Source of the DNA: Taklimakanibacter deserti
GTDB taxonomy: Bacteria; Pseudomonadota; Alphaproteobacteria; Rhizobiales; Aestuariivirgaceae
Reading direction: 5' to 3'
Length of the DNA stretch: 64,000 nt
Assembly (NCBI GenBank): GCA_003574785.1
Contig: QORU01000006.1
Span: forward strand, 124,001-188,000
The notes under the pieces are model-generated. The model saw only the letters and a program-made list of their open reading frames with translations. It made no database searches and had not been told where the DNA came from. This document shows positions 16,657 through 25,320 of the stretch, one piece after another. The translations under genes were made by a program, and so were the position numbers. Position 1 is the stretch's first letter, and every line of letters begins with the position of its first letter.

Positions 16657-17310
16657 ATGAGCATCATGGAAGAGACATTGCTTGAGCGGTGTGGGCGCAT
16701 CGGCACCAGCACCTGGTCCGACGCGCTGGACGATCTGGGGATCGATGGCGTCGTCCGCGGGATTCAACAACGCACCGGGCAAGGCCGCTTCGCTGCCTTC
16801 GCCGTCACTGCGCGAGGAGCCACCGGACCTTTTGGCACCTACACCATCGGGGATTTCGCCGTTGCGCAGATGCTCGGCGCGGTCGACGGCGGCGAAGTCC
16901 TCATGGTGGACATGGGCGGCGCGGAAGTGTCGACATTCGGCGGCATGGCGGCCCTTGCAGCCACGACACGCAGGCTCGCCGCCGTCGTGATCGATGGCGG
17001 CTGCCGAGACATCGAGGATATCCGCAGCACCGGTCTGTGGCTCGCAAGTCGGGCGGTAACGCCCACCAGCGGCAAGCGCCGCGTCAGGCTCCACTCGATT
17101 GGAGACCCGGCGATCGTGGGAGGGATTACGGTCCACTCCGGTGATGCCGTCATCGGCGACGCCACCGGCATTGTCGTGGTTCCAAGGGCAGCCATCCACG
17201 ACGCATTGAGCAGAGCCGAAGCCCTGCACGCATTGGACGGCAAAATAGAAACGGCGATCAAGGACGGGAAGACCCTGGATGAGGCGGTGAAGCTCACCGG
17301 GTATGTCTGA
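16657..17310 (+). CDS. RraA-family (HMG/CHA aldolase-like) protein
   Basis: The 217-residue protein has the RraA/4-carboxy-4-hydroxy-2-oxoadipate aldolase fold (Pfam PF03737). Recognised parts are the STWSDALDDLG N-terminus, GEVLMVDMGGAEVSTFGGM and the metal/substrate loop VVIDGGCRDIEDI (G-x-x-R-D). Enzymes of this family are divalent-metal aldolases or oxaloacetate decarboxylases in aromatic degradation; others bind RNase E. The neighbouring LysR and SucA-like genes favour a metabolic role on an oxoacid. It sits 63 bp after the LysR gene on the same strand. Confidence 0.85.
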   Translation: MSIMEETLLERCGRIGTSTWSDALDDLGIDGVVRGIQQRTGQGRFAAFAVTARGATGPFGTYTIGDFAVAQMLGAVDGGEVLMVDMGGAEVSTFGGMAALAATTRRLAAVVIDGGCRDIEDIRSTGLWLASRAVTPTSGKRRVRLHSIGDPAIVGGITVHSGDAVIGDATGIVVVPRAAIHDALSRAEALHALDGKIETAIKDGKTLDEAVKLTGYV

Positions 17311-17347
17311 CGCTGATCCCTGATTGGAGGATCCAGGCCCGGGCGGC

Positions 17348-17749
17348 TCACTTGGCCAGGACTGCGAGCGGTTTCCCTTTGTCGACGATATAGGTGGCGA
17401 GTTCCGACCCTTTGCCGCTGCCAATGTTCTTCGCCCTGCGATTCACTCCCGCCGGGATGAACAGGACGTCGCCGGCATTGAGGGTCAGCGTGCCCCGGCC
17501 CTCGACCTGATACTCCCATTTGCCTTCGAGCACATAGATGATCTCTTCACCCGGATGCGAATGCAGAGGGAACGACACTCCTGGATCAAGATCGACACGC
17601 ACCTGGATCATCTCGCGTCCCGGAACGCTGAGGTCGTGTCGCTGAAGCTCAGTGCGGGTAACTCCCTGCTGCTGTCCCGATGCCGAGGGCAGCGCCAAGC
17701 CGCTCACAGCGGCGATAATAGCTACCAGAATGATCCAAATCGCTTTCAT
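17348..17749 (-). CDS. Exported cupin-domain protein
   Basis: The 133-residue protein has an N-terminal signal peptide (MKAIWIILVAIIAAVSGLAL, cleavage near SASG-QQ) and one cupin barrel: PLHSHPGEEIIYVLEGKWEY (motif 1, HxH and Glu) and GDVLFIPAGVNRRAKN (motif 2, where the usual His is replaced by Asn or Arg). A GGAGG ribosome site lies 7 bp before the ATG at 17749. It is convergent with the RraA gene. The function is unknown; its architecture parallels the cupin at 24838. Confidence 0.85.
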   Translation of the reverse strand: MKAIWIILVAIIAAVSGLALPSASGQQQGVTRTELQRHDLSVPGREMIQVRVDLDPGVSFPLHSHPGEEIIYVLEGKWEYQVEGRGTLTLNAGDVLFIPAGVNRRAKNIGSGKGSELATYIVDKGKPLAVLAK

Positions 17750-17882
17750 ATGGACCTCCCGCACCTGCGTTCGATTCAGATTCTCTCTGATCGAGTTCGA
17801 GACGCTCGGGGACCCGCCCTCTCCTGCCAGTCCTCGGTATTTGCCACCAGACGCCTTGGCGAGCCAATCCCAGCGCCTGATC

Positions 17883-18050
17883 CTAGGCGACTTGCCGGTC
17901 AAGCTCGTTGGCTAAATTTCTAACCAGCAGCCGGGCGTGCCGGACAGCCAAAGCGCGCTGCTCTTCCGGCGTGTGGGCGCTTTCGCCCCCCGGAAATGCC
18001 GACTCGACCTCAAAGGTCAGCTCGCCAACGTGAATACGGAAACTTGCCAT
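17883..18050 (-). CDS. Small hypothetical protein (55 aa)
   Basis: Unrecognised. From the ATG at 18050 it reads MASFRIHVGELTFEVES and ends with a charged helix rich in Arg and Leu. In-frame upstream starts exist up to 18155. The N-terminal beta-like segment followed by a helix looks protein-like and codon use is reasonable, but there is no known domain. It lies upstream of the cupin on the same strand. Confidence 0.4.
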   Translation of the reverse strand: MASFRIHVGELTFEVESAFPGGESAHTPEEQRALAVRHARLLVRNLANELDRQVA

Positions 18051-18191
18051 CGCCCGCGCTCGCCATCTTTCCAGATCAGCTTGCTCGTCGTTATAGGTCA
18101 CCCTCCTCACTAACCAATGCCCACCAATGTTAGACCGGCCCATCTGTCCGTTCAACGGCCGGATGGTTGATGGGTCCGTCCGTGCCGCATC

Positions 18192-18214
18192 GATACCAAG
18201 GTATCTACGATACC
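18192..18214. promoter_or_regulatory. GATACC palindrome upstream of epoxide hydrolase gene
   Basis: A perfect palindrome GATACC-AA-GGTATC (18192-18205) is followed 3 bp later by a third half-site GATACC (18209-18214). It lies 89 bp before the epoxide hydrolase ATG, in a gap with no other gene, and looks like a repressor or activator operator. No regulator is adjacent on that side. Confidence 0.5.
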
Positions 18215-18302
18215 ATTGGGTGATGGGTCACCGTCGCGGCGAGACCTATCTCAGCATCAGTTCGGCGCCCATAAACAGGCCGAGCATCCAAGGAGAACCA
18301 TC

Positions 18303-19613
18303 ATGACCGATGTAACGCCGCGGCTAACGCGCCGCACTCTGCTTGCAACTTCCACGGCTGCGGGCCTGGGAATGGCCGCATTCGGCGTATCGGGCACGGC
18401 CGCGGCCGGCGACCAGAGCACGATCCGTCCGTTCACCATCGATTTTTCGGATGCCGAGCTTTCCGATTTGCGATGGCGCATCAAGGCGACCAAGTGGCCC
18501 GAACAGGAAACGGTCAAGGATTCATCACAGGGCGTACAGCTCGCGACGATCAAGAAGCTCGCGCAGTATTGGGCGACGAATTACGACTGGCGGAAAATCG
18601 AGACGAAACTGAAGGCGCTTCCGCAGTTCGTGACCGAGATCGACGGGCTCGACATTCATTTCATTCACGTACGCTCGAAGCATGAAAATGCCCTGCCGGT
18701 CATCATCACCCATGGCTGGCCCGGATCGATCATCGAACAGATGAAGGTCATCGAACCGCTGACCAATCCGACCGCGCATGGCGGCAGTGCCGCCGATGCC
18801 TTCCACGTCGTGATCCCATCATTGCCGGGCCACGGCTTTTCCGGAAAACCTACGGCGCCAGGCTGGACTCCCGTCACCATCGCGCGAGCGTGGGCAACGC
18901 TAATGCAGCGTCTTGGCTACACGAAATATGTGGCTCAGGGCGGCGACTGGGGCAATGCCGTCTCGGAGGTGATGGCTTTGCAAGAGCCGCCGGGATTACT
19001 CGGCATCCATACCAATATGGCGGCCACGCTCCCCGCCCACATTTCAAAGGCACTCGCGTTCCACGAGGCGCCCCCTACCGATCTCACGGCGGAAGAGCGC
19101 AACGCCTGGGACCAGCTGGTCGACTTCTACCGGAAGGGGCTCGCCTACGCGCTCGAAATGTCCAACCGTCCGCAGACACTCTACGGCATCGCGGATTCGC
19201 CGGTCGGGCTTGCGGCGTGGATGATCGATCACGACATCCGCAGCTACAAGCTGATCGCCCGCGTCTTCGACGGAAACGCCGAGGGCCTGACGCCAGATGA
19301 CATCCTCGACAATGTCACGCTCTACTGGTTGACGAACACGGCGGTCTCGTCGGCGCGTCTCTATTGGGACACCACGCAAGTCTCGAACGGGGCAGGCTTC
19401 TTCGATGCGAGAGGCGTCAAGATCCCAGTCGCGGTCAGCTCCTTTCCGGACGAGATCTATGCCGCGCCGCGCAGCTGGGCAGAGAAAGCCTATGCCAAGC
19501 TGATCCATTACAACAAGCTCCCCAAAGGCGGCCACTTCGCCGCCTGGGAGCAGCCTGAGCTCTTCACATCCGAGCTCCGGACGGCGTTCAAGACACTGCG
19601 CAAAGAAGTTTGA
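18303..19613 (+). CDS. Tat-exported epoxide hydrolase (EHN family)
   Basis: The 436-residue alpha/beta hydrolase of the microsomal epoxide hydrolase type starts with a twin-arginine signal (RLTRRTLLATSTAAG, cleavage near TAAA-GD). An N-terminal EHN domain is followed by the oxyanion motif HGWPGS (137-142), nucleophile D215 in GGDWGNA and the catalytic His in KGGHFAAWE near the end. It should open epoxides in the periplasm. A strong AAGGAG precedes the ATG at 18303. A terminator follows the gene. Confidence 0.9.
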   Translation: MTDVTPRLTRRTLLATSTAAGLGMAAFGVSGTAAAGDQSTIRPFTIDFSDAELSDLRWRIKATKWPEQETVKDSSQGVQLATIKKLAQYWATNYDWRKIETKLKALPQFVTEIDGLDIHFIHVRSKHENALPVIITHGWPGSIIEQMKVIEPLTNPTAHGGSAADAFHVVIPSLPGHGFSGKPTAPGWTPVTIARAWATLMQRLGYTKYVAQGGDWGNAVSEVMALQEPPGLLGIHTNMAATLPAHISKALAFHEAPPTDLTAEERNAWDQLVDFYRKGLAYALEMSNRPQTLYGIADSPVGLAAWMIDHDIRSYKLIARVFDGNAEGLTPDDILDNVTLYWLTNTAVSSARLYWDTTQVSNGAGFFDARGVKIPVAVSSFPDEIYAAPRSWAEKAYAKLIHYNKLPKGGHFAAWEQPELFTSELRTAFKTLRKEV

Positions 19614-19622
19614 GGCAACATG

Positions 19623-19661
19623 GCGGGCCGGGCCCTGAACCCCGGCTCGCCCGCTATTTTT
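19623..19661 (+). terminator. Intrinsic terminator after the epoxide hydrolase gene
   Basis: A GCGGGC...GCCCGC stem (19623-19628 with 19649-19654), extended by inner CGGG/CCCG pairing, is followed by TATTTTT. It lies immediately after the epoxide hydrolase stop and just inside the 3' end of the convergent TetR gene. Confidence 0.75.
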
Positions 19662-20310
19662 GTCGGCATCCATCCAGGAAAAGGCGTGTACAATCGCGTG
19701 CCCGCTTGACGATCTCGGCGTAATCCGGCGGCGGGCTGAGGCCCAGCATCATGGCGCGCTGCGGCTCCATGACCATCATGCCTCTCAGCATGCCGACGGC
19801 CGTCGCGGGATCATCGATGGCAATTTCCCCACGATCGCGTTGTCGCCTCAGCCATCTTTCCATGGTTTGCGTCGTGCGCTTGAGAGCCAATTCGGAGAAG
19901 GCGGTGGCGATCTCGGGAAAGCGATCGCATTCGGCCAGGACGAGGCGGAGGCTCGAGACCGTGTCCGGGTCGAAGGTCAAGGTGCCGAAGGTGGTCAGGA
20001 TGTGCTCGAGCGCCTCATCCACCGGCAGTTCGTCGAGATGCTCTTCGTCCATCTCCAGGATAAAGCGGGAAATCCGCGCCGAGATGACGTCCCGGAACAA
20101 ATCGGCCTTGGTCGGGATCAGGCGGTACATGGTCTTGGTCGAGACCCCGGCCCGCTCGGCCACGCGGCCCATGCTGGCGCCGGCATAGCCGCTGGCGTGA
20201 AATTCCTGGCGGGCCGCTTTGAGGATCAGCTGCCGTGTTTCGTCATCGGGCCGGATTTGCGGGCGCCCACGAGGACGTTTTGAGACTTTCGTATTATGGA
20301 CCATGGTCAT
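19654..20310 (-). CDS. TetR-family repressor of the adjacent EmrAB pump
   Basis: The 218-residue TetR regulator has a basic N-terminal arm (KRPRGRPQIRPDDETRQ), a helix-turn-helix (MGRVAERAGVSTKTMYRLIPTK) and an all-helical ligand domain with the C-terminal TetR_C-like region. It is divergent from emrA with a 10-bp-arm palindrome in between, so it most likely represses the pump and itself until a pump substrate binds. Two ATGs (20310 and 20304) are possible. Confidence 0.92.
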   Translation of the reverse strand: MTMVHNTKVSKRPRGRPQIRPDDETRQLILKAARQEFHASGYAGASMGRVAERAGVSTKTMYRLIPTKADLFRDVISARISRFILEMDEEHLDELPVDEALEHILTTFGTLTFDPDTVSSLRLVLAECDRFPEIATAFSELALKRTTQTMERWLRRQRDRGEIAIDDPATAVGMLRGMMVMEPQRAMMLGLSPPPDYAEIVKRARDCTRLFLDGCRQK

Positions 20311-20323
20311 TTTCCAAATTCTA

Positions 20324-20374
20324 TTGACAACCCGCTTGGCGCCGACTATTTAGGAAAATATCAGTTTTCCTAAA
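20324..20374 (+). promoter_or_regulatory. emrA promoter overlapped by TetR operator
   Basis: The operator has perfect 10-base arms TTTAGGAAAA (20349-20358) and TTTTCCTAAA (20365-20374) separated by 6 bp. A -35 TTGACA at 20324-20329 with a 17-bp spacer leads to TATTTA at 20347-20352, so the palindrome overlaps the -10 element, as expected of a repressor site. Confidence 0.75.
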
Positions 20375-20423
20375 AAGAGCAAGCCGGATTTTCGGCTCTC
20401 TCAGCCCAGGAAAGGTTCGGGCC

Positions 20424-21635
20424 ATGAGCAAACACGAAGCAGCTTTTACCGTGGAAAAGACCGTTCCGGCCGCCGAAGCGGTGCCCGGCATAAAGATGCC
20501 GGAGGAAGTCCCGCTGCCCGTTCCAGCGACAACGGCTGATGCGCCGAAGCCGAGCCTGAAGCGCTGGCTGCGCATAGCGCTCTTCGCCGGCGTCGCCGTC
20601 GCTGCCCTCGCGGGCGCAGCCGATTATGGCTGGAGCTATTGGACGGTGGGCCGCTTCCTGGTTTCGACCGACGATGCCTATGTCAAGGCCGACAGCACGA
20701 CGATCGCGCCCAAGGTCTCGGGTTACATCGCGGCAGTGCTCGTCAATGACAACCAGCCGGTGAAGGCGGGAGATATCCTGGCCCGCATCGACGACCGCGA
20801 TTTCAAGGTCGCCCTCGAGCAGGCCAAGGCCCAGATCGCGTCCGCCGAAGCCAATATCGCCAACAAGCAGGCGGCTCTCGTCGCGAAACAGGCCGAGATC
20901 GACGCGGCCCAGGCGACGATCGTGGTCGATCAGGCCAATGAGACCTTCGCCGAGCAGGAAAACCAGCGCTATGCCCAGCTTGCGAAGAAGGGCTTCGGCA
21001 CGGTCCAGAACGCGCAGCAGGCCGCCTCGCGCCTGGATGCCGCCCGCGCGGCGGTCACGCGCGACACCGCGGTGCTCGCCAATGCCGAGAAGCAGCTCGA
21101 TGTCAGCAGGGCCGAGGTCGCCCAGGCGCAGGCGGCGCTCGCCGCTGCCAAAGCGGTCGAGGACCAGGCCGAGCTGAACCTCTCCTACACGACCCTCGTT
21201 GCCCCCATCGACGGCCTGATCGGCAACCGCACCTTGCGCGTCGGTCAGTATGTCCAGGCGGGCACGCAGCTCATGGCGGTGGTGCCGACCCATGACGCCT
21301 ACATCATTGCCAATTACAAGGAGACGCAGCTCACCGACGTCCATGCCGGACAGCCGGTGGAGGTCGAGGTCGACACTTTCGCCGGACAGGTCTTCAAGGG
21401 CCATGTCGACAGCCTCTCGCCGGCGAGCGGCCAGGAATTCGCGCTGCTGCCCCCGGACAACGCCACCGGAAACTTCACCAAGGTGGTGCAGCGCATCCCG
21501 GTGAAGATCGTGCTCGACCAGGGAAGCCCGCTTTCGGTCGTGCTCCGGCCCGGCATGTCGGTCTATCCGACCATCGATACGAAAGCCGCCGAGACGGCCC
21601 GGCTCGCCTCGGCGTCATCCGAAGCGATCAATTGA
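20424..21635 (+). CDS. emrA: HlyD/EmrA-family membrane fusion protein
   Basis: The 403-residue periplasmic adaptor has a cytosolic N-terminal stretch, one membrane anchor (about residues 48-72), a barrel-sandwich half-lipoyl motif (DDAYVKADSTTIAPKVSGYI), a long coiled-coil rich in Ala, Gln and Glu (about 130-260) and the return strand NLSYTTLVAPIDGLIG. It links the inner membrane MFS transporter to an outer membrane channel for drug export. emrB follows after 36 bp with a GAGGAGAG site, forming an operon under the divergent TetR. Confidence 0.92.
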   Translation: MSKHEAAFTVEKTVPAAEAVPGIKMPEEVPLPVPATTADAPKPSLKRWLRIALFAGVAVAALAGAADYGWSYWTVGRFLVSTDDAYVKADSTTIAPKVSGYIAAVLVNDNQPVKAGDILARIDDRDFKVALEQAKAQIASAEANIANKQAALVAKQAEIDAAQATIVVDQANETFAEQENQRYAQLAKKGFGTVQNAQQAASRLDAARAAVTRDTAVLANAEKQLDVSRAEVAQAQAALAAAKAVEDQAELNLSYTTLVAPIDGLIGNRTLRVGQYVQAGTQLMAVVPTHDAYIIANYKETQLTDVHAGQPVEVEVDTFAGQVFKGHVDSLSPASGQEFALLPPDNATGNFTKVVQRIPVKIVLDQGSPLSVVLRPGMSVYPTIDTKAAETARLASASSEAIN

Positions 21636-21671
21636 GGCGGTCACGAGCGGAAATCATGAGGAGAGGCTGCG

Positions 21672-23288
21672 ATGTCAACCCAGACCAATATCGCCCGGCT
21701 CGGTACTTCTCCTCCCGCTCCCGCTGCGGCGGCTTCACCAGAGAAAGCCAGCACGGCCACCTGGATCGCGGTCCTTGCCGGCATGATCGGCGCCTTCATG
21801 GCGATCCTCAACATCCAGATCACCAACGCCTCGCTGCTCGACATCGAAGGCGGCATCGGCACCGGCGTCGACAACGGCGCCTGGATCTCGACCTCCTATC
21901 TCATCGGCGAGATCGTGGTGATACCCTTGACCGACTATCTGAGCCGCGTCTTCTCCTTCCGGCGCTACATGCTGGTGAACGTGGTTCTGTTCGCGCTGTT
22001 CTCGGCAGCCTGCGCCTTCGCCCATGACCTGAGCACGATGATCGCGCTGCGCGGTCTCCAGGGCTTCGCCGGCGGCGTGCTGATCCCCATGGCCTTCACC
22101 ATGGTTCTGACCCGTCTGCCCAAGGCGCAGCAGCCCATCGGTCTCGCCATGTTCGCACTGTCCGTCACCTTCGCCCCAGCCATCGGGCCGACCATCGGCG
22201 GCTATCTGACCGAGAACTACGGCTGGCAGACCATCTTCTTCGTCAATGCGCCGCCGAGTCTTGCGATGTTCGCAGCACTCTATTTCACGCTCGAAAAGAA
22301 GCCGATGCAGCTGTCGCTGCTCAAGGAGGGCGACTGGGCCGGCATCGTTACCATGGCCATCGGACTCTCGGCGCTGCAGACCGTGCTCGAGGAAGGCAAC
22401 AAGGACGATTGGTTCCAGTCGCCCTTCATCGTCAAGCTCGCTTTGACGGCCGCGGTGTTCCTCATCGCCTTCATCATCATCGAGCTCACCGTCAAGAAGC
22501 CGCTCGTCCAGCTGCGCCTTCTCAAGCAGCGCAATTTCGGCATCGGCATACTGGTCAACGTGCTGGTCGGCGTGGCGCTCTTCGGCACCGTCTATATCCT
22601 GCCGCAGTATCTGGGCCAGGTGCAGCGCTACAATGCCGAGCAGATCGGCCTCGTCCTCGCCTGGACCGGCCTGCCGCAGCTCCTCATCATTCCGCTCGTG
22701 CCGCTACTGATCAAGCGCTTCGACGTGCGCTATGTCGGCTTCGTCGGCATCAGCATCTTCGCGGCGAGCGCCTTCATGAACATCACCCTGTCGCTCGACA
22801 GCGCCGGCGACCAGTTCTTCATCCCCAATATCGCGCGCGCCATCGGCCAGGCCCTGGTCCTGACGCCGATCAGCGTGATCACGACGGCAGGCATCGCGCC
22901 GAGCGATGCGGGTGCGGCGTCAGGCCTTTCGAACATGCTGCGCAATCTGGGTGGCGCGGTCGGCACGGCGACGCTTGCGACGGTGCTCACCAAGCGCGAG
23001 CAGTTCCATTCGAACATCATCGGCCAGTCCGTCACGCTTTTCCGCGATGAAGTGCGCGACCGGATCGATCATCTGACGCAGTATTTCATGGCGCATGGGG
23101 TGACCGATGCGGCGCTCGCCCAGCACAAGGCGATCGGCGTGATCGGCGCCACCGTCCGTCGCCAGGCGCTCATCCAGGGTTTCAGCGACACATTCTTCGT
23201 GATCGGGATCGTTCTGGCGCTCGCGGCCATCGCTTTGCTCTTCACCCGCAAGATCAAGGTCAGTGGCGGTGGGGCGGGCGCTCACTGA
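21672..23288 (+). CDS. emrB: DHA2-family MFS multidrug exporter (EmrB-like)
   Basis: The 538-residue, 14-helix MFS transporter of the DHA2 drug:H+ antiporter family opens with the first-helix motif FMAILNIQITNASLLDIEGG, with WISTSYLIGEIVVIPL in helix 2 and FAPAIGPTIGGYL as motif C in helix 5. It works with EmrA and a TolC-type channel. Its end is followed after 23 bp by a FixJ-type regulator on the same strand. The exported compound is unknown. Confidence 0.93.
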   Translation: MSTQTNIARLGTSPPAPAAAASPEKASTATWIAVLAGMIGAFMAILNIQITNASLLDIEGGIGTGVDNGAWISTSYLIGEIVVIPLTDYLSRVFSFRRYMLVNVVLFALFSAACAFAHDLSTMIALRGLQGFAGGVLIPMAFTMVLTRLPKAQQPIGLAMFALSVTFAPAIGPTIGGYLTENYGWQTIFFVNAPPSLAMFAALYFTLEKKPMQLSLLKEGDWAGIVTMAIGLSALQTVLEEGNKDDWFQSPFIVKLALTAAVFLIAFIIIELTVKKPLVQLRLLKQRNFGIGILVNVLVGVALFGTVYILPQYLGQVQRYNAEQIGLVLAWTGLPQLLIIPLVPLLIKRFDVRYVGFVGISIFAASAFMNITLSLDSAGDQFFIPNIARAIGQALVLTPISVITTAGIAPSDAGAASGLSNMLRNLGGAVGTATLATVLTKREQFHSNIIGQSVTLFRDEVRDRIDHLTQYFMAHGVTDAALAQHKAIGVIGATVRRQALIQGFSDTFFVIGIVLALAAIALLFTRKIKVSGGGAGAH

Positions 23289-23311
23289 GATGAAGCAACG
23301 GAGGTAAGGCA

Positions 23312-23983
23312 ATGTATTCGTATCAGACGATATATTCGGATGCCGCACGGAAGTCGGTATCTCCTGCCCATGACGTGCCCATCGTGTTCATCATCGATGA
23401 TGCCGCTGCCACACGTCAGTCCATCGAGGCACTGGTCCGATCTGCAGGCTGGCGGCCGGAAGCACTTTCGTCCGCCTATGAGTTCCTGGCTCACCCGCGG
23501 CCGGAAGGTCCAAGCTGTGTGATCCTCGATGTCGATCTGCGCGATCTTGGCGGGCTTGAGCTGCAAAAACTCGTCTCGGCTGAACGTCCAGATTTGCCGT
23601 TCATCTTCTTGACCGGCAACAGTGACCTCTCCACGAGCGTCAAGGCGATGAAGGCGGGCGCGGTCGATTTCCTGACAAAGCCCGCGAAGGCCGACGCCCT
23701 GTTGGGCGCCATCGACGAGGCGCTGGCGCGCAGCCGATCGGTCTTGGCACGCGATACCGAGGTTCGGAACTTGCGGGACCGCCACGCCTCTCTCAGCCGT
23801 CGCGAGCAGGAGGTGATGGCGCGAGTCGTCGCCGGCCTGCGCAACAAGCAGGTGGCCTTCGAGCTCGGCATCAGCGAGATCACGGTCAAGGCGCATCGCG
23901 GTCACGCCATGCGCAAGATGCTCGCGCGCTCGCTGCCTGACCTCGTGAACATGGCTTCACAGCTCGGCATCGCGCGTTCATGA
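23312..23983 (+). CDS. FixJ/NarL-type response regulator, no partner kinase nearby
   Basis: The 223-residue two-domain regulator has a receiver domain with acidic pocket D29/D30, phospho-acceptor D73 (ILDVDL) and K123 (LTKPAK), and a LuxR-type HTH at the C-terminus (LSRREQEVMARVVAG, KQVAFELGISEITVKAHRG). It resembles FixJ in domain order. No histidine kinase is in the window, so its input is unknown. It follows emrB closely and precedes the TauE/SafE gene by 22 bp, so it may share the emr transcript. Confidence 0.9.
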   Translation: MYSYQTIYSDAARKSVSPAHDVPIVFIIDDAAATRQSIEALVRSAGWRPEALSSAYEFLAHPRPEGPSCVILDVDLRDLGGLELQKLVSAERPDLPFIFLTGNSDLSTSVKAMKAGAVDFLTKPAKADALLGAIDEALARSRSVLARDTEVRNLRDRHASLSRREQEVMARVVAGLRNKQVAFELGISEITVKAHRGHAMRKMLARSLPDLVNMASQLGIARS

Positions 23984-24005
23984 GCGATGCCAGGGACATG
24001 ATCAT

Positions 24006-24764
24006 ATGGAACTGTCGGTCGCCACGATCCTGGTCGCCTTTGCCGGCGTATTCCTGATCGGCTTCATGAGGGGCGCTTTCGGCGGCGGGTTCGCTATTAT
24101 AGGGATTCCGCTGTTGTCGGTGGTCATGGACCCCGTAACTGCCGGCGGTCTCCTCGCCCCCTTGTTCATCGCCATGGATCTGTTCGCACTGCGCTACTGG
24201 AAGCCCTCGACATGGTCGCGACCGGACCTGGCGCTGCTCTTGCCGGGGCTCGTAATCGGGATCGGGCTCGGCTATCTGCTGTTCCGCGTTCTCGATCACC
24301 GCGTCATCGCGATCATGATGGCGGCGATCACCTTGGTCTTTGTCGGCCTGTGGTTTGTCGGGGGCGGCAAGGTGACGATCCGGTCGCGGTCATCGCCGAA
24401 GGCGGTCACCGCCGGTCTCGCCTCGGGAATCACCACCATGGTGGCGCATTCGGGCGGACCGCCGCTGGCGATGTATCTGCTGCCGCTCGGCCTCGGCAAG
24501 GAAATCTATGCCGGAACGACGAGCCTGTTCTTCACGGTCGGCAATGCGATCAAGGCCGTGCCCTGGCTGCTGCTGGTGAAACCGACCGTCGACGTCTGGA
24601 TATTAATGGCGATTTGCCTGCTCGCCATTCCTGCTGGTGTCTGGCTCGGCTGGCGGCTGCACGGCAGGCTGGACCAAGGCCAGCTCTATCGGGCCTGCTA
24701 CGGACTGCTGGTCGTGACGGCGCTGAAGCTGTTGTGGGATGGCGTTTCCGGCTATCTCGCGTAA
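24006..24764 (+). CDS. TauE/SafE-family membrane transporter
   Basis: The 252-residue protein has about eight hydrophobic helices and the family's duplicated pattern: FMRGAFGGGFAIIGIPLL in the first half and TTMVAHSGGPPLAMYLLPLG in the second. Members export sulfite, sulfoacetate or other organosulfonates and small anions. Context (after a FixJ-type regulator, before a convergent cupin) does not identify a substrate. Confidence 0.9.
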   Translation: MELSVATILVAFAGVFLIGFMRGAFGGGFAIIGIPLLSVVMDPVTAGGLLAPLFIAMDLFALRYWKPSTWSRPDLALLLPGLVIGIGLGYLLFRVLDHRVIAIMMAAITLVFVGLWFVGGGKVTIRSRSSPKAVTAGLASGITTMVAHSGGPPLAMYLLPLGLGKEIYAGTTSLFFTVGNAIKAVPWLLLVKPTVDVWILMAICLLAIPAGVWLGWRLHGRLDQGQLYRACYGLLVVTALKLLWDGVSGYLA

Positions 24765-24837
24765 GATCAAGGTGCCAAGCTTGAAAGCGACTCTAAACGA
24801 TGGGAGCCCATCGCGTGGCCTTGACCTCCGCTGTGAT

Positions 24838-25290
24838 CTAGGGAACAGGGGTCAGGATCGGAGCGCCCCTGTCCTTGATGAAGAAAACGACGAACCTCGC
24901 CGGCGCGGTTGTACTGGCATTGCGACCAACGACGTGCACGTCGTCGGGTCCTTCATAGAAGGTTTGACCGGGATTGAGGGTGACGGACTCCCCTCCCTTG
25001 ACTTGCATGACTATCGTGCCTTCCAGGACATAGACAAATGCATGCGCGTCGTGGCGATGGATCGGGTCCACCGCTCCGGGGGGATATTCCACCGATAGCA
25101 TCATCGCTTCCTTGCCTTCGAACCCGGTCAGATCGCGAGAGAGAAGCGAGGTCAACTTTGCTTCCGGGTTCTGCGCTGAAGCGACAGTAGTCAGGCCGAG
25201 TAGCGCGCTCGCCAGCAACAGGACACGATACCTGTGTTTTCCCTTCCTCGTGAGTCCGGCAACGATCGCGCTTGCATAGGCAGGTTTCAT
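24838..25290 (-). CDS. Exported cupin-domain protein
   Basis: The 150-residue protein has a signal peptide (basic start, then VLLLASALLGLTTVASAQN) and one cupin barrel: DPIHRHDAHAFVYVLEGTI (motif 1, HxH and Glu position changed) and GQTFYEGPDDVHVVGRN (motif 2, His present). AGGAGG lies 9 bp before the ATG at 25290. It may bind a metal or small ligand in the periplasm. It is separated from the Bfd-like gene by about 30 bp on the same strand. Confidence 0.87.
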   Translation of the reverse strand: MKPAYASAIVAGLTRKGKHRYRVLLLASALLGLTTVASAQNPEAKLTSLLSRDLTGFEGKEAMMLSVEYPPGAVDPIHRHDAHAFVYVLEGTIVMQVKGGESVTLNPGQTFYEGPDDVHVVGRNASTTAPARFVVFFIKDRGAPILTPVP

Positions 25291-25320
25291 CTGAAGTCCC
25301 TCCTGTTCCTCTTGCACAAC

